From Streptomyces sp. NBC_01276 (GTDB lineage Bacteria; Actinomycetota; Actinomycetes; Streptomycetales; Streptomycetaceae), in contig NZ_CP108442.1 of assembly GCF_041435355.1 (NCBI RefSeq), positions 2,604,001 to 2,668,000 on the forward strand: 64,000 nucleotides of DNA, written 5' to 3'. A program made the position numbers and the translations under genes. The notes under the pieces were generated by a model, which ran no database searches, was not told the origin of the DNA, and saw only the letters and a program-made list of their open reading frames with translations. This document shows positions 31,306 through 40,659 of this stretch, piece by piece (within the stretch, counting starts at the first letter, position 1; each line of letters begins with the position of its first letter).

Positions 31306-33558
31306 ATGGCGGAACCGGAAGCAACACGGACAGATCGGGCTCCGAACCCGAGGGGCGCGGCGGGCCCCGGCGACGGGCCGGGCTCGCCCCCTCCGACGGG
31401 AAGGCTCTCTCCCCGGTCCCTGGCGACCTGGCTGGCCGTGGCCCTCGTAGGGGCCGTCGGCTGGGGGGTGCTGGCGCTCTCCCGGGGTGAGGAGATCTCG
31501 GCCGCCTGGCTGCTCGCCGCCGCACTGGGCTCGTACGCCATCGCCTACCGCTTCTACGCGCGGTTCATCGCGAACCGCGTGCTGAGGGTGGACAAGACCC
31601 GGGCCACTCCGGCCGAACGCCTCGACAACGGTGTCGACTTCCACCCGACCGACCGGCGCGTGCTCTTCGGCCACCACTTCGCGGCCGTCGCCGGCGCGGG
31701 CCCGCTGGTCGGCCCGGTGCTCGCCGCACAGATGGGCTACCTGCCCGGCACGATCTGGATCGTCGCGGGCGTCATCTTCGCCGGCGGCGTGCAGGACATG
31801 GTGACGCTGTTCTTCTCCACGCGGCGCGACGGCCGTTCGCTCGGCCAGATGGCCCGGGACGAGATCGGCCCGGTCGGCGGAGCCGCCGCCCTCCTCGCCG
31901 TGTTCGCCATCATGATCATCCTGCTGGCCGTGCTCGCGCTCGTCATCGTCAACGCCCTGGCGCATTCGCCGTGGGGCGTCTTCTCCATCGGAATGACCAT
32001 CCCGATCGCCCTCTTCATGGGCGTCTACCTGCGCGTCCTGCGGCCGGGCCGGGTCACCGAGGTCTCCGTCATCGGCGTGGCGCTGCTGCTCCTCGCCATC
32101 GTCGCGGGCGGCTGGGTCGCCGAGTCCTCCTGGGCGGAGTTCTTCACCCTGGAGAAGGAGACCCTGGTCATCTGGATGATCGTCTACGGCTTCATCGCCT
32201 CGGTGCTGCCCGTGTGGCTGCTGCTCGCACCCCGCGACTACCTGTCCACGTTCATGAAGGTGGGCACGATCGCGCTGATGGCGGTCGGCGTGGTCGTCGC
32301 GGTGCCGACGCTGAAGATGCCCGCGGTCACCGACTTCGCCACGCGCGGCGACGGCCCGGTCTTCGCCGGCTCGATGTTCCCCTTCGTCTTCATCACCATC
32401 GCCTGCGGGGCGCTGTCCGGCTTCCACTCGCTGGTCGCCTCCGGCACCACCCCGAAGATGATCCAGAAGGAGACCCAGGTCCGGGTCATCGGCTACGGCG
32501 CGATGCTCACCGAGTCCTTCGTCGCGATCATGGCCGTGATCGCCGCGTGCATCATCGAGCCCGGCCTGTTCTTCGCGGTCAACTCCCCCGCCGGGGTCAT
32601 CGGCACCACCGTCCAGACCGCCTCCGAGGCCGTCACCCACTTCGGCTTCGCCATCACCCCGGACGCCCTCGCGCAGGCCGCGAAGGACGTCGAGGAGGCG
32701 AGCCTGCTGTCCCGTACGGGTGGAGCCCCGACCTTCGCACTCGGGATGTCGGAGATCTTCTCCTCCGTCATCGGCGGATCCGGCATGAAGGCGTTCTGGT
32801 ACCACTTCGCCATCATGTTCGAGGCCCTCTTCATCCTGACCACGGTCGACGCGGGCACCCGCGTCGGGCGGTTCATGCTCCAGGACACCCTCGGCAACGT
32901 GCACAAGTCCTTCAAGGACGTCAGCTGGAAGCCGGGCGTCTGGCTGGCCAGCGCCATCGTGGTCGGCGGCTGGGGCTACTTCCTGTGGGTCGGCGTGAAG
33001 GACCCGCTGGGCGGCATCAACCAGCTCTTCCCGCTGTTCGGGATCGCGAACCAGCTGCTCGCCGCGGTGGCCCTGGCCGTCTGCACCACGCTGCTGGTGA
33101 AGTCGGGGCGGCTCAAGTGGGCCTGGGTCACCGGTGTTCCGCTCGCCTGGGACGTGGCCGTCACCCTCACCGCGAGCTACCAGAAGATCTTCTCCGACGA
33201 CGTGAAGGTCGGCTTCTTCGCCCAGCGCGACAAGTACCAGACCGGCATCGACGCGGGGAAGGTGCTGCCGCCCGCCAAGAGCATGGACGACATGCACACC
33301 GTGGTCACCAACGCCACGGTCGACGGCGTCCTGTCGGTGCTGTTCGCCGTCCTGATCCTGATCGTGCTGGCCGACGCGGCACGGACCTGCTTCAAGGCCG
33401 CCGCCGACCCGGACTCCGTGCGGCTCTCCGAGGTGCCGTGGACCGAGTCGAAGATCGTCGCCCCGGCCGGCCTGCTGGCCTCCGCCGAGGAGAAGGCCGA
33501 GCTCGCGGCGGCCGGCCTCGACGGGGGCGGCGGCCGGGTCAAGGAGCCCGTGGCATGA
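31306..33558 (+). CDS. cstA: CstA-family carbon starvation / pyruvate transporter
   Basis: 750 residues. A Pro/Gly-rich cytoplasmic N-terminus of about 50 is followed by some 16 membrane spans with CstA signatures (FGHHFAAVAGAGPLVGPVLA near 117, GALSGFHSLVASGTTPKM near 366). Family members take up pyruvate or peptides. I start at the ATG at 31306, which has GACGAGG before it; an ATG eight codons earlier lacks a ribosome site. It overlaps ybdD by 4 bases. Confidence 0.9.
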   Translation: MAEPEATRTDRAPNPRGAAGPGDGPGSPPPTGRLSPRSLATWLAVALVGAVGWGVLALSRGEEISAAWLLAAALGSYAIAYRFYARFIANRVLRVDKTRATPAERLDNGVDFHPTDRRVLFGHHFAAVAGAGPLVGPVLAAQMGYLPGTIWIVAGVIFAGGVQDMVTLFFSTRRDGRSLGQMARDEIGPVGGAAALLAVFAIMIILLAVLALVIVNALAHSPWGVFSIGMTIPIALFMGVYLRVLRPGRVTEVSVIGVALLLLAIVAGGWVAESSWAEFFTLEKETLVIWMIVYGFIASVLPVWLLLAPRDYLSTFMKVGTIALMAVGVVVAVPTLKMPAVTDFATRGDGPVFAGSMFPFVFITIACGALSGFHSLVASGTTPKMIQKETQVRVIGYGAMLTESFVAIMAVIAACIIEPGLFFAVNSPAGVIGTTVQTASEAVTHFGFAITPDALAQAAKDVEEASLLSRTGGAPTFALGMSEIFSSVIGGSGMKAFWYHFAIMFEALFILTTVDAGTRVGRFMLQDTLGNVHKSFKDVSWKPGVWLASAIVVGGWGYFLWVGVKDPLGGINQLFPLFGIANQLLAAVALAVCTTLLVKSGRLKWAWVTGVPLAWDVAVTLTASYQKIFSDDVKVGFFAQRDKYQTGIDAGKVLPPAKSMDDMHTVVTNATVDGVLSVLFAVLILIVLADAARTCFKAAADPDSVRLSEVPWTESKIVAPAGLLASAEEKAELAAAGLDGGGGRVKEPVA

Positions 33559-33752
33559 GCGGGGTCCGCGCGGCGCTGGCCAAGGCGCGGTTCTACGTCC
33601 GGGAGTTCTCCGGCGAGGCCGCGTACGACCGCTACGTCGCCCACGCCCGCTCCCACGACCCGGACGCCGAGGTCATGACCCGGCGCGCCTTCGAGCGGGC
33701 CCGTACGGACGCCCGCGAGGCGGACCCGCGCGAGGGCTTCCGCTGCTGCTGA
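33555..33752 (+). CDS. YbdD/YjiX-family small protein
   Basis: 65 residues, the usual companion of CstA/BtsT transporters. It has YDRYVAHARSHDPDAEVMTRRAFERAR in the middle and ends in GFRCC. The start overlaps the cstA stop (ATGA). Its partners suggest a role in transporter function, which is not defined. Confidence 0.88.
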   Translation: MSGVRAALAKARFYVREFSGEAAYDRYVAHARSHDPDAEVMTRRAFERARTDAREADPREGFRCC

Positions 33753-33768
33753 ACCCCTGCCGCGCGCA

Positions 33769-33801
33769 CGAAGGGCCCCGCCGGACCGGCGGGGCCCTTC
33801 G
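33769..33801. terminator. Bidirectional terminator after ybdD
   Basis: Arms 33769-33784 and 33786-33801 are perfectly complementary; with a 5-base loop the stem is 14 bp. It lies between convergent stops at 33752 and 33808. Confidence 0.85.
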
Positions 33802-33807
33802 GCGCAC

Positions 33808-34392
33808 TCAGCGCACCCAGTCCTTCAGGACTTCCGTCCGCAGGGTGAGGGAGACCGGGTCGGGGAGGGCGATGTCCGTCCCGTACGGCACGATGTGGAC
33901 GCTCTCGTACCGGCGGCCGTTCGGCTGGCTGTAGACCGAGAGCTCGCACTTGGCCCGGTCGATCAGCAGGTAGACGGGGATGCCCGTCTCCGCGTACGCG
34001 CGCGGCTTCTCGACGTGGTCCCGCCGCTGCGTGTCGGAGTCCCATGACGTCACCTCGACGGCCATGAGGACCGGAGCGGGATCGACCCAGTCACCCTGGC
34101 CGACGAAGGCCTGAGAAGGCGCCAGCACGGCGTCCGGGATGGCCCGTCCTTCGCGGTATTCCTGAGCCCTGATCCCCTGTCCCCCGTGCAACCAGAGCTC
34201 CGGCCGGTGTTGCATGCAGATCCGCGTCAGCCACTGGATGATCATCTGGTGGTCGCCGTCCGGCATGGCCTTGCTCCTGATGACCCCGTCGATGAACTCC
34301 AGCCGTGTCCCCTCCCTCTCACGGGCGGCTGTGCGCGCCACGGCCTCGAAGTCCTCGGGCAGCATGTGGGGCCGGTCGATCATCACGGTCAT
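33808..34392 (-). CDS. Uma2-family (DUF820) putative nuclease
   Basis: 194 residues of the PD-(D/E)xK-like Uma2 fold: RLEFIDGVIRSK near 30, IPDAVLAP near 84, LMAVEVTSWDS near 109, then YAETGIPVYLLID. Acidic residues in the IPD and VEV segments form the presumed metal site. These proteins are abundant in Streptomyces and their biological role is unclear. It is divergent from the GNAT gene. Confidence 0.85.
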   Translation of the reverse strand: MTVMIDRPHMLPEDFEAVARTAAREREGTRLEFIDGVIRSKAMPDGDHQMIIQWLTRICMQHRPELWLHGGQGIRAQEYREGRAIPDAVLAPSQAFVGQGDWVDPAPVLMAVEVTSWDSDTQRRDHVEKPRAYAETGIPVYLLIDRAKCELSVYSQPNGRRYESVHIVPYGTDIALPDPVSLTLRTEVLKDWVR

Positions 34393-34470
34393 GCCTCGCT
34401 CGCCTTCCTCGACGGTGCCGATTCCGACGATAGCGCCGGGCACCGTCACGCGTGGCGCACACTCGACGGC

Positions 34471-34968
34471 ATGGACATCGAGATCAGGACGGCGAGGGCC
34501 GCCGAGTACGACCGGCTGGGCGAGATCACCGGGCAGGCCTACACCGGGGACGGGCTGCTCGACCTGAACGAGGACGACACCTACCTGAACGTCCTGCGGG
34601 ACGTCGCCGGCCGGGCCGGGGACGGGGAGGTGATCGTCGCCGCGCGGGACCAAGAGGTCCTCGGAGGAGTGACGTTCGCCGCACCGGGGAGCCCCCTCGC
34701 CGACATCGCGGGCCCCGGCGAGGCCGAGTTCCGGATGCTGGCCGTGGCCGCCGAGGCGCGCGGGGCGGGGGTCGGGGAGGCCCTGGTGCGGGCCTGCGTC
34801 GACCGCGCGCGGGCCCTGGACGGGGTGTCGGCGCTGGTGCTGTCCACCCAGCCCGCCATGCTCGGCGCCCAGCGGATCTACGCCCGCCTGGGATTCGTAC
34901 GCACTCCGGAGCGGGACTGGGCGCCGGTCCCCGCGCTGACCCTGCTCACGTACCGGCTGGAGCTGTAA
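34471..34968 (+). CDS. GNAT-family N-acetyltransferase
   Basis: 165 residues. The core is EFRMLAVAAEARGAGVGEALVRACVDRA near 87-114 (acetyl-CoA loop) and LSTQPAMLGAQRIYARLGF near 126-145. The start is the ATG at 34471, 78 bases from the divergent Uma2 start. Substrate unknown. Confidence 0.85.
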   Translation: MDIEIRTARAAEYDRLGEITGQAYTGDGLLDLNEDDTYLNVLRDVAGRAGDGEVIVAARDQEVLGGVTFAAPGSPLADIAGPGEAEFRMLAVAAEARGAGVGEALVRACVDRARALDGVSALVLSTQPAMLGAQRIYARLGFVRTPERDWAPVPALTLLTYRLEL

Positions 34969-34990
34969 CACCACGCTCAGCAAGGGGCCG

Positions 34991-35038
34991 ACACAACATG
35001 TGGGGGGTCACGCATCGGGCCGCCCCCACATGTATGCT
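34991..35038 (+). promoter_or_regulatory. NrdR box pair in the nrdABS promoter
   Basis: Two ACATGT-centred boxes (34996-35001 and 35028-35033) lie 32 bp apart, the spacing known for NrdR. Their flanks form an 11-bp perfect inverted repeat (34996-35006 with 35023-35033). A -10-like TATGCT (35033-35038) overlaps the second box. The ATP-cone repressor NrdR should bind here when dATP is high. Confidence 0.8.
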
Positions 35039-35160
35039 CATCCTCGCTGTCGCCGCAGGGGAATCCGGTGTGAATCCGGAACTGTCCCGCAACGGTATGA
35101 CGTGCACCCATTGGTGCATTCCGCAAGTCCGAGGACCTGTCGGCAGCGCGCCCGGATCGA
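35030..35160 (+). ncRNA. Cobalamin riboswitch of nrdABS
   Basis: Conserved blocks of the B12 riboswitch are present: GGGGAATCCGGTGTGAATCC at 35058-35077, ACTGTCCCGCAACGGT at 35081-35096, and the B12-box region AAGTCCGAGGACCTG at 35125-35139. It lies between the NrdR promoter and nrdA. In S. coelicolor coenzyme B12 represses this class Ia operon through such a riboswitch when the B12-dependent class II enzyme can operate. Boundaries are approximate. Confidence 0.88.
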
Positions 35161-35299
35161 CCGACCCGGGTAGAGACACGTCCGGGCCTCGCGGTTGGGC
35201 CGGTGGACGCCATGCGGCACGTCGCGCCTTCCCGTGCGCCCGCATGCGCCCGCCCGCGCCCCCGCCGATGACCGGGCCGAGCGAGGGAGAGCTCCCGCC

Positions 35300-37687
35300 G
35301 TGACCATCGCGCCTTCCGCACCGCGCGCCGAGTCCACTTCTGGCGACACCACCGAAGGCCCGGGGGCCGCGCTGCTGCGTACTCTCACCGAGCTGACCGT
35401 CGACCTCCCCGACACCGACCCGGGCCGGGTCGCCGCCGCCGCCCTGCGCGGCCGCAGCGCCGTCGCGGACGAGGCCGAGCTGCGGGGGCTGGCCACCGAG
35501 GCCGCCGCGGGCCTGATCTCCGAGGACCCGGCGTACTCCCGCCTCGCCGCCCGCCTGCTGACGCTGGCCGTGGCCGACGAGGCCGCGGGCCAGGGTTCGG
35601 CGTCCTTCGCCGAGTCCGTCGCCGTCGGCCACCGCGAGGGCCTGATCGCGGACCGCACCGCCGAGTTCGTCGCCCTCCACGCGGCCCGCCTGAACTCCCT
35701 GGTCGAGCACGCGCTCGCCGAGGGCGCGGACGACCGCTTCGGCTTCTTCGGCCTGCGCACCCTGCACAGCCGCTACCTGCTGCGCCACCCGATCACCCGT
35801 CAGGTGATCGAGACCCCGCAGTACTTCATGCTGCGCGTGGCCTGCGGCCTCGCCGAGAACGACACCGTCCAGGCCGTCGAGGAAGTCGCCTCCCTCTACC
35901 GGCTGATGAGCCGCCTGGACTACCTGCCGTCCTCCCCCACGCTCTTCAACTCCGGCACCCGCCACCCGCAGATGTCCTCCTGCTACCTGCTGGACTCCCC
36001 GCTGGACGAGCTGGACTCGATCTACGACCGCTACCACCAGGTCGCCCGCCTCTCCAAGCACGCCGGCGGCATCGGCCTCTCGTACTCGCGCATCCGGGCC
36101 CGCGGCTCCCTGATCCGCGGCACCAACGGCCACTCCAACGGCATCGTCCCGTTCCTGAAGACCCTCGACGCCTCCGTCGCCGCCGTGAACCAGGGCGGCC
36201 GCCGCAAGGGCGCCGCCGCCGTCTACCTGGAGACCTGGCACGCGGACATCGAGGAGTTCCTGGAGCTCCGCGACAACACCGGTGAGGACCAGCGCCGCAC
36301 CCACAACCTGAACCTGGCCCACTGGGTGCCGGACGAGTTCATGCGCCGCGTGAACGCCGACGCCGACTGGTCGCTGTTCTCCCCGGCCGACGTCCCCGAG
36401 CTGGTGGACCTGTGGGGCGACGAGTTCGACGCCGCCTACCGCAAGGCCGAGGCGTCGGGCCTGGCCCGCAAGACCATGCCCGCCCGTGACCTGTACGGCC
36501 GGATGATGCGCACCCTCGCGCAGACCGGCCAGGGCTGGATGACCTTCAAGGACGCCTCCAACCGCACGGCGAACCAGACCGCCGAGCCGGGCACCGTCGT
36601 CCACTCCTCCAACCTCTGCACCGAGATCATCGAGGTCACCAACGACGGCGAGACCGCCGTCTGCAACCTCGGCTCGGTCAACATGGGCGCCTTCGTCGTG
36701 GACGGCGAGATCGACTGGGAGCGCCTGGACGAGACCGTCCGCACGGCCGTGACCTTCCTCGACCGCGTGGTGGACATCAACTTCTACCCGACCGAGCAGG
36801 CGGGCCGCTCCAACTCCCGCTGGCGGCCGGTGGGCCTGGGCGCGATGGGCCTGCAGGACGTCTTCTTCAAGCTGAAGCTGCCGTTCGACTCGGCCGAGGC
36901 GAAGGCCCTGTCCACCAAGCTCTCCGAGCGCATCATGCTGGCCGCCTACGAGGCCTCCTGCGACCTCGCCGAGCGCAGCGGCCCCCTCCCGGCCTGGGAG
37001 CAGACCCGCACCGCCCGCGGCGTGCTGCACCCCGACCACTTCGACGTCGAGCTGAACTGGCCGGAGCGCTGGGACGCCCTGCGCGCCCGCATCGCGAAGA
37101 CCGGCATGCGCAACTCCCTGCTGCTGGCCATCGCCCCGACGGCGACGATCGCCTCCATCGCGGGCGTCTACGAGTGCATCGAGCCGCAGGTCTCCAACCT
37201 CTTCAAGCGCGAGACCCTGTCGGGTGAGTTCCTCCAGGTCAACGGCTACCTGGTGGAGGAGCTCAAGCAGCTCGGCGTGTGGGACGCGCAGACCCGCGAG
37301 GCGCTGCGCGAGTCCAGCGGCTCCGTGCAGGGCTTCGGCTGGATCCCGGCCGAGGTGCGCGAGCTGTACCGCACGGCGTGGGAGATCCCGCAGCGCGGCC
37401 TGATCGACATGGCGGCCGCCCGCACTCCGTTCCTGGACCAGGCGCAGTCGCTGAACCTGTTCCTGGAGACGCCCACCATCGGCAAGCTCAGCTCGATGTA
37501 CGCGTACGCCTGGAAGCAGGGTCTGAAGACCACGTACTACCTGCGGTCCCGCCCGGCGACGAAGATCGCCCGCGCCGCCTCCGGCAGCGCCGTCCCCGCG
37601 GCCGCCACCCCCCTCCCGCAGGCCGTCGACGCCGAGGCACTGGCCTGCTCCCTGGAAAACCCCGAGTCCTGCGAGGCCTGCCAGTAA
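35300..37687 (+). CDS. nrdA: Class Ia ribonucleoside-diphosphate reductase, large subunit
   Basis: 795 residues. It reduces NDPs to dNDPs. Visible are the redox Cys (HPQMSSCYLLD near 229), the active-site SNLCTEI segment near 436 with the thiyl-radical Cys, the second redox Cys in AVCNLGSVN, the radical-path tyrosines TTYYLRS near 747, and the C-terminal shuttle ESCEACQ. GTG start with GAGGGAGAG upstream. The stop overlaps the nrdB start (TAATG). Confidence 0.95.
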   Translation: MTIAPSAPRAESTSGDTTEGPGAALLRTLTELTVDLPDTDPGRVAAAALRGRSAVADEAELRGLATEAAAGLISEDPAYSRLAARLLTLAVADEAAGQGSASFAESVAVGHREGLIADRTAEFVALHAARLNSLVEHALAEGADDRFGFFGLRTLHSRYLLRHPITRQVIETPQYFMLRVACGLAENDTVQAVEEVASLYRLMSRLDYLPSSPTLFNSGTRHPQMSSCYLLDSPLDELDSIYDRYHQVARLSKHAGGIGLSYSRIRARGSLIRGTNGHSNGIVPFLKTLDASVAAVNQGGRRKGAAAVYLETWHADIEEFLELRDNTGEDQRRTHNLNLAHWVPDEFMRRVNADADWSLFSPADVPELVDLWGDEFDAAYRKAEASGLARKTMPARDLYGRMMRTLAQTGQGWMTFKDASNRTANQTAEPGTVVHSSNLCTEIIEVTNDGETAVCNLGSVNMGAFVVDGEIDWERLDETVRTAVTFLDRVVDINFYPTEQAGRSNSRWRPVGLGAMGLQDVFFKLKLPFDSAEAKALSTKLSERIMLAAYEASCDLAERSGPLPAWEQTRTARGVLHPDHFDVELNWPERWDALRARIAKTGMRNSLLLAIAPTATIASIAGVYECIEPQVSNLFKRETLSGEFLQVNGYLVEELKQLGVWDAQTREALRESSGSVQGFGWIPAEVRELYRTAWEIPQRGLIDMAAARTPFLDQAQSLNLFLETPTIGKLSSMYAYAWKQGLKTTYYLRSRPATKIARAASGSAVPAAATPLPQAVDAEALACSLENPESCEACQ

Positions 37688-38706
37688 TGAGCTCCACCGA
37701 CAAGAAGAAGAACCTGCTCGACCCGGGCTTCGAACTGACCCTGCGCCCCATGCGCTACCCGGACTTCTACGAGCGCTACCGGGACGCGATCAAGAACACG
37801 TGGACGGTCGAGGAAGTCGACCTGCACTCGGACGTCGCCGACCTCGCGAAGCTGACGCCGGCCGAGCAGCACATGATCGGCCGTCTGGTCGCGTTCTTCG
37901 CGACCGGTGACTCGATCGTCTCGAACAACCTGGTGCTGACGCTCTACAAGCACATCAACTCCCCGGAGGCGCGCCTGTACCTGTCGCGCCAGCTGTTCGA
38001 GGAGGCCGTGCACGTCCAGTTCTACCTGACGCTGCTCGACACCTACCTGCCCGACCCGGACGACCGCGCGGCCGCCTTCGACGCCGTCGAGGAGATCCCG
38101 TCGATCCGCGAGAAGGCGCAGTTCTGCTTCAAGTGGATCAACGAGGTCGAGAAGCTGGAGCGGCTGGAGACGCAGGCCGACCGCCGTCGCTTCCTGCTGA
38201 ACCTCATCTGCTTCGCCGCGTGCATCGAGGGCCTGTTCTTCTACGGCGCCTTCGCGTACGTGTACTGGTTCCGCTCCCGCGGCCTGCTGCACGGTCTGGC
38301 CACCGGCACCAACTGGGTGTTCCGCGACGAGACCATGCACATGAACTTCGCCTTCGAGGTCGTGGACACGGTCCGCAAGGAGGAGCCGGAGCTCTTCGAC
38401 GACGCGCTCCAGCAGCAGGTCACCGACATGCTGAGGGAGGCCGTCGAGGCGGAGCTGCAGTTCGGCCGCGACCTGTGCGGTGACGGCCTGCCGGGCATGA
38501 ACACCGAGTCGATGCGCGAGTACCTGGAGTGCGTCGCGGACCAGCGTCTGGTGCGCCTGGGCTTCCCGGCGGTGTACGGCTCGCAGAACCCGTTCTCGTT
38601 CATGGAGCTCCAGGGCGTCCAGGAGCTGACGAACTTCTTCGAGCGCCGCCCGTCGGCCTACCAGGTCGCGGTGGAGGGCACGGTCGACCTGGACGAGGAC
38701 TTCTAG
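37687..38706 (+). CDS. nrdB: Class Ia ribonucleotide reductase, small (radical) subunit
   Basis: 339 residues of ferritin-like helical fold. Iron ligands lie in LYLSRQLFEEAVHVQFY near 100 and WVFRDETMHMNFAFEVV near 213, with further Glu in the central helices (CIEGLFFYG). The C-terminal VDLDEDF tail docks to NrdA. It is coupled to nrdA by a 1-base overlap and transcribed under the riboswitch. Confidence 0.95.
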   Translation: MSSTDKKKNLLDPGFELTLRPMRYPDFYERYRDAIKNTWTVEEVDLHSDVADLAKLTPAEQHMIGRLVAFFATGDSIVSNNLVLTLYKHINSPEARLYLSRQLFEEAVHVQFYLTLLDTYLPDPDDRAAAFDAVEEIPSIREKAQFCFKWINEVEKLERLETQADRRRFLLNLICFAACIEGLFFYGAFAYVYWFRSRGLLHGLATGTNWVFRDETMHMNFAFEVVDTVRKEEPELFDDALQQQVTDMLREAVEAELQFGRDLCGDGLPGMNTESMREYLECVADQRLVRLGFPAVYGSQNPFSFMELQGVQELTNFFERRPSAYQVAVEGTVDLDEDF

Positions 38707-38726
38707 CTCCCGCTACGGTCCCGCCC

Positions 38727-39443
38727 ATGGGAAGTTCCACCTGGGCGGGGAGCGCCCGGCTCCGGCCCGGCGGGCTGGTCTACGGCGGCGCCGTCGGGCC
38801 GGCCACCGCGCACGCGCACCATTCCGTCCAGGTCATCGCGACGCTGGACGGGGACCGGGACGGGCTGCTGCTCGAAGGCCCGGCGGGCGAGACCATCGCC
38901 TGCCGGGCCTTCGTCGTGCCCGCCGGGGTGCGGCACGCGGTGCTGCGCGGGGCGGAGCGCGCGGTGCTGCTGCACTACGACCCCGCGTCGGCCGCGGGGC
39001 GCCGGCTGGCGGAGCGGGCCGGGGTCCGGGAGGGGCTGCTGCCGCCGGGGCTGCCGGCCGATCCCTTCGAGGCGGCGTGTGCGCTGGACTCCGTACTCCT
39101 GGAGACCCGGCTGCCCGCCGCGGCCCGGCATCCCGGGCTGGCCCGGGTGCTGGCGTGGCTGCCGGGTCGGGGTCCGGTGCGGCTGGCGGAAGCGGCCGCG
39201 GTGGCCGGGCTCTCCGAGAGCCGGCTGTCGCACCTGTTCCAGGCGGAGCTGGGGCTGCCGTTCCGGCCGTACGTGCTGTGGCTGCGGCTGATGCGGGCGG
39301 CCGAACTGGTCTCGTGGGGGCGGACGCTGACGGAGGCCGCGCACGGGGCGGGTTTCAGCGACAGCGCACACTTCAGCCGGGTGTGCCGCCGGATGTTCGG
39401 GATCGCGCCCTCGGAGTTCACCCGCCGGATCCGCTGGCGGTAG
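38727..39443 (+). CDS. nrdS: AraC-family protein NrdS of the nrdABS operon
   Basis: 238 residues. An N-terminal cupin-like sensor (HAHHSVQVIATLDG near 28) is followed by a C-terminal AraC double HTH (LAEAAAVAGLSESRLSHLFQAELG and TLTEAAHGAGFSDSAHFSRVCRRMFG). It is the third gene, 20 bases after nrdB, as in the nrdABS operon of S. coelicolor, where its targets are not established. Confidence 0.88.
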   Translation: MGSSTWAGSARLRPGGLVYGGAVGPATAHAHHSVQVIATLDGDRDGLLLEGPAGETIACRAFVVPAGVRHAVLRGAERAVLLHYDPASAAGRRLAERAGVREGLLPPGLPADPFEAACALDSVLLETRLPAAARHPGLARVLAWLPGRGPVRLAEAAAVAGLSESRLSHLFQAELGLPFRPYVLWLRLMRAAELVSWGRTLTEAAHGAGFSDSAHFSRVCRRMFGIAPSEFTRRIRWR

Positions 39444-39490
39444 CAGGTCCGTTCAAGCCGTCCGCGCGGTCCGGGGGCAGGGTGGGGGCC

Positions 39491-39958
39491 ATGAGATCCA
39501 AGCCCATGTCACCCGCCGTACGCGATGCCTTCGAGGCCGAGCTGGCCCGCGCGCGCACCGCCTCCCCCGACACCGCCGCCATGTGGACCGCCCTGGAGCG
39601 GGCGCACATCATCTCGCAGTCCTGGCCCTGGCCGCACACCCGGGCGCACTGGCACATGTTCCGGCTCGCCGTGCGCTGCCGGGACAGGGGCGAGGCCGCG
39701 GGGCAGGTGGTGCGGCTGCTGGTCGCGGGCGTCGGGTCCACGACCGGTCGCGTGCCGCACGGCAACACGGGGCGCACGCGGGCGGGCCTGTTCACGCCGA
39801 TGCCGGTCCCGGCCGACATCCGGGCCCTGCTGGACGGTGCTCCGCCGGCCGCCCGGCTGCCGGGCCCGGCTGATACCCCGGCTGCCGCCCCGTGCCACCC
39901 CGAACGCCTCGCGGCGGGCGATCAGGGGGTGGCGGGCGGCGTGAGACGGATCGGCTGA
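39491..39958 (+). CDS. DUF3703 family protein
   Basis: 155 residues. The DUF3703 domain fills 1-115 (WTALERAHIISQSWPWPHTRAHWHM, then GRVPHGNTGRTRAG). The last ~45 are Pro/Ala-rich. Soluble, no signal peptide. Conserved His and Trp suggest a metal or small-ligand site; the function is unknown. Convergent with def, 8 bases apart. Confidence 0.78.
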   Translation: MRSKPMSPAVRDAFEAELARARTASPDTAAMWTALERAHIISQSWPWPHTRAHWHMFRLAVRCRDRGEAAGQVVRLLVAGVGSTTGRVPHGNTGRTRAGLFTPMPVPADIRALLDGAPPAARLPGPADTPAAAPCHPERLAAGDQGVAGGVRRIG

Positions 39959-39966
39959 CCGGCGGA

Positions 39967-40602
39967 TCAGTCGTTGGCGACGACCGGGTAGCGCGGGGTG
40001 CCCTCTTCCATCTGCCGCAGGGCGTCCTTGCGCTCGCGCTTGGAGAGGCGGTCGATGTACAGGTACCCGTACAGGTGGTCCGTCTCGTGCTGGAGGCAGC
40101 GCGCGAAGTAGCCGGTGCCGCGGATCTTGATCGGGTTGCCCTGGGCGTCCTGGCCGGTCACCTCGGCGTAGTCCGGGCGGGCCAGGGGCGCGTACGCGGT
40201 CGGGACCGAGAGGCAGCCCTCGTTGGAGTCGTCCAGCACGCGGCCGGCGGCCGGCAGTTCCACCAGCTTCGGGTTGACCACGTAACCGGTGTGCCGCTTG
40301 CCGTCGTCGTCCGGGCAGTCGTAGACGAAGACCTTGGCGTCCACGCCGACCTGGTTCGCGGCCAGGCCCACGCCCTCGGCGGTCTTCTGGCTGGCGAACA
40401 TGTCGTCGATCAGCTGCGCCAGCTCCTCGCCGAACTCGGTGACGTCCTTGCACTCCCGGTGGAGCACCGGGTTGCCGACCACCGTGATGGGAAGGGAGGT
40501 GCCGCGCTCGCGGTGGGCGACCTCGCGCGCCTCACAGTCCTCGGTGTCCACGACGTAGCCCTCGTCGTCGACCGGAATCACCTGGTTCTCCTGCTGCGCC
40601 AT
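39967..40602 (-). CDS. def: Peptide deformylase
   Basis: 211 residues; removes formyl groups from nascent N-termini. All three motifs are intact: [10 protein letters not shown] near 78, EGCLSVP near 131 (metal Cys) and QHETDHLYG near 173 (two metal His, catalytic Glu). The first ~35 residues form an acidic extension beyond the core. The start is the minus-strand ATG at 40602 (MAQQENQ). Confidence 0.94.
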   Translation of the reverse strand: MAQQENQVIPVDDEGYVVDTEDCEAREVAHRERGTSLPITVVGNPVLHRECKDVTEFGEELAQLIDDMFASQKTAEGVGLAANQVGVDAKVFVYDCPDDDGKRHTGYVVNPKLVELPAAGRVLDDSNEGCLSVPTAYAPLARPDYAEVTGQDAQGNPIKIRGTGYFARCLQHETDHLYGYLYIDRLSKRERKDALRQMEEGTPRYPVVAND

Positions 40603-40659
40603 GTCCGCCGTACGCCTTCCGTAAGTCACCGATGTGCCGGTACAGCCTACGGCCCGGGT

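Noticed and set aside
31237..33297. 686-codon minus-strand ORF opposite cstA
   Set aside because: Antisense shadow of the transporter gene, no recognisable motif.
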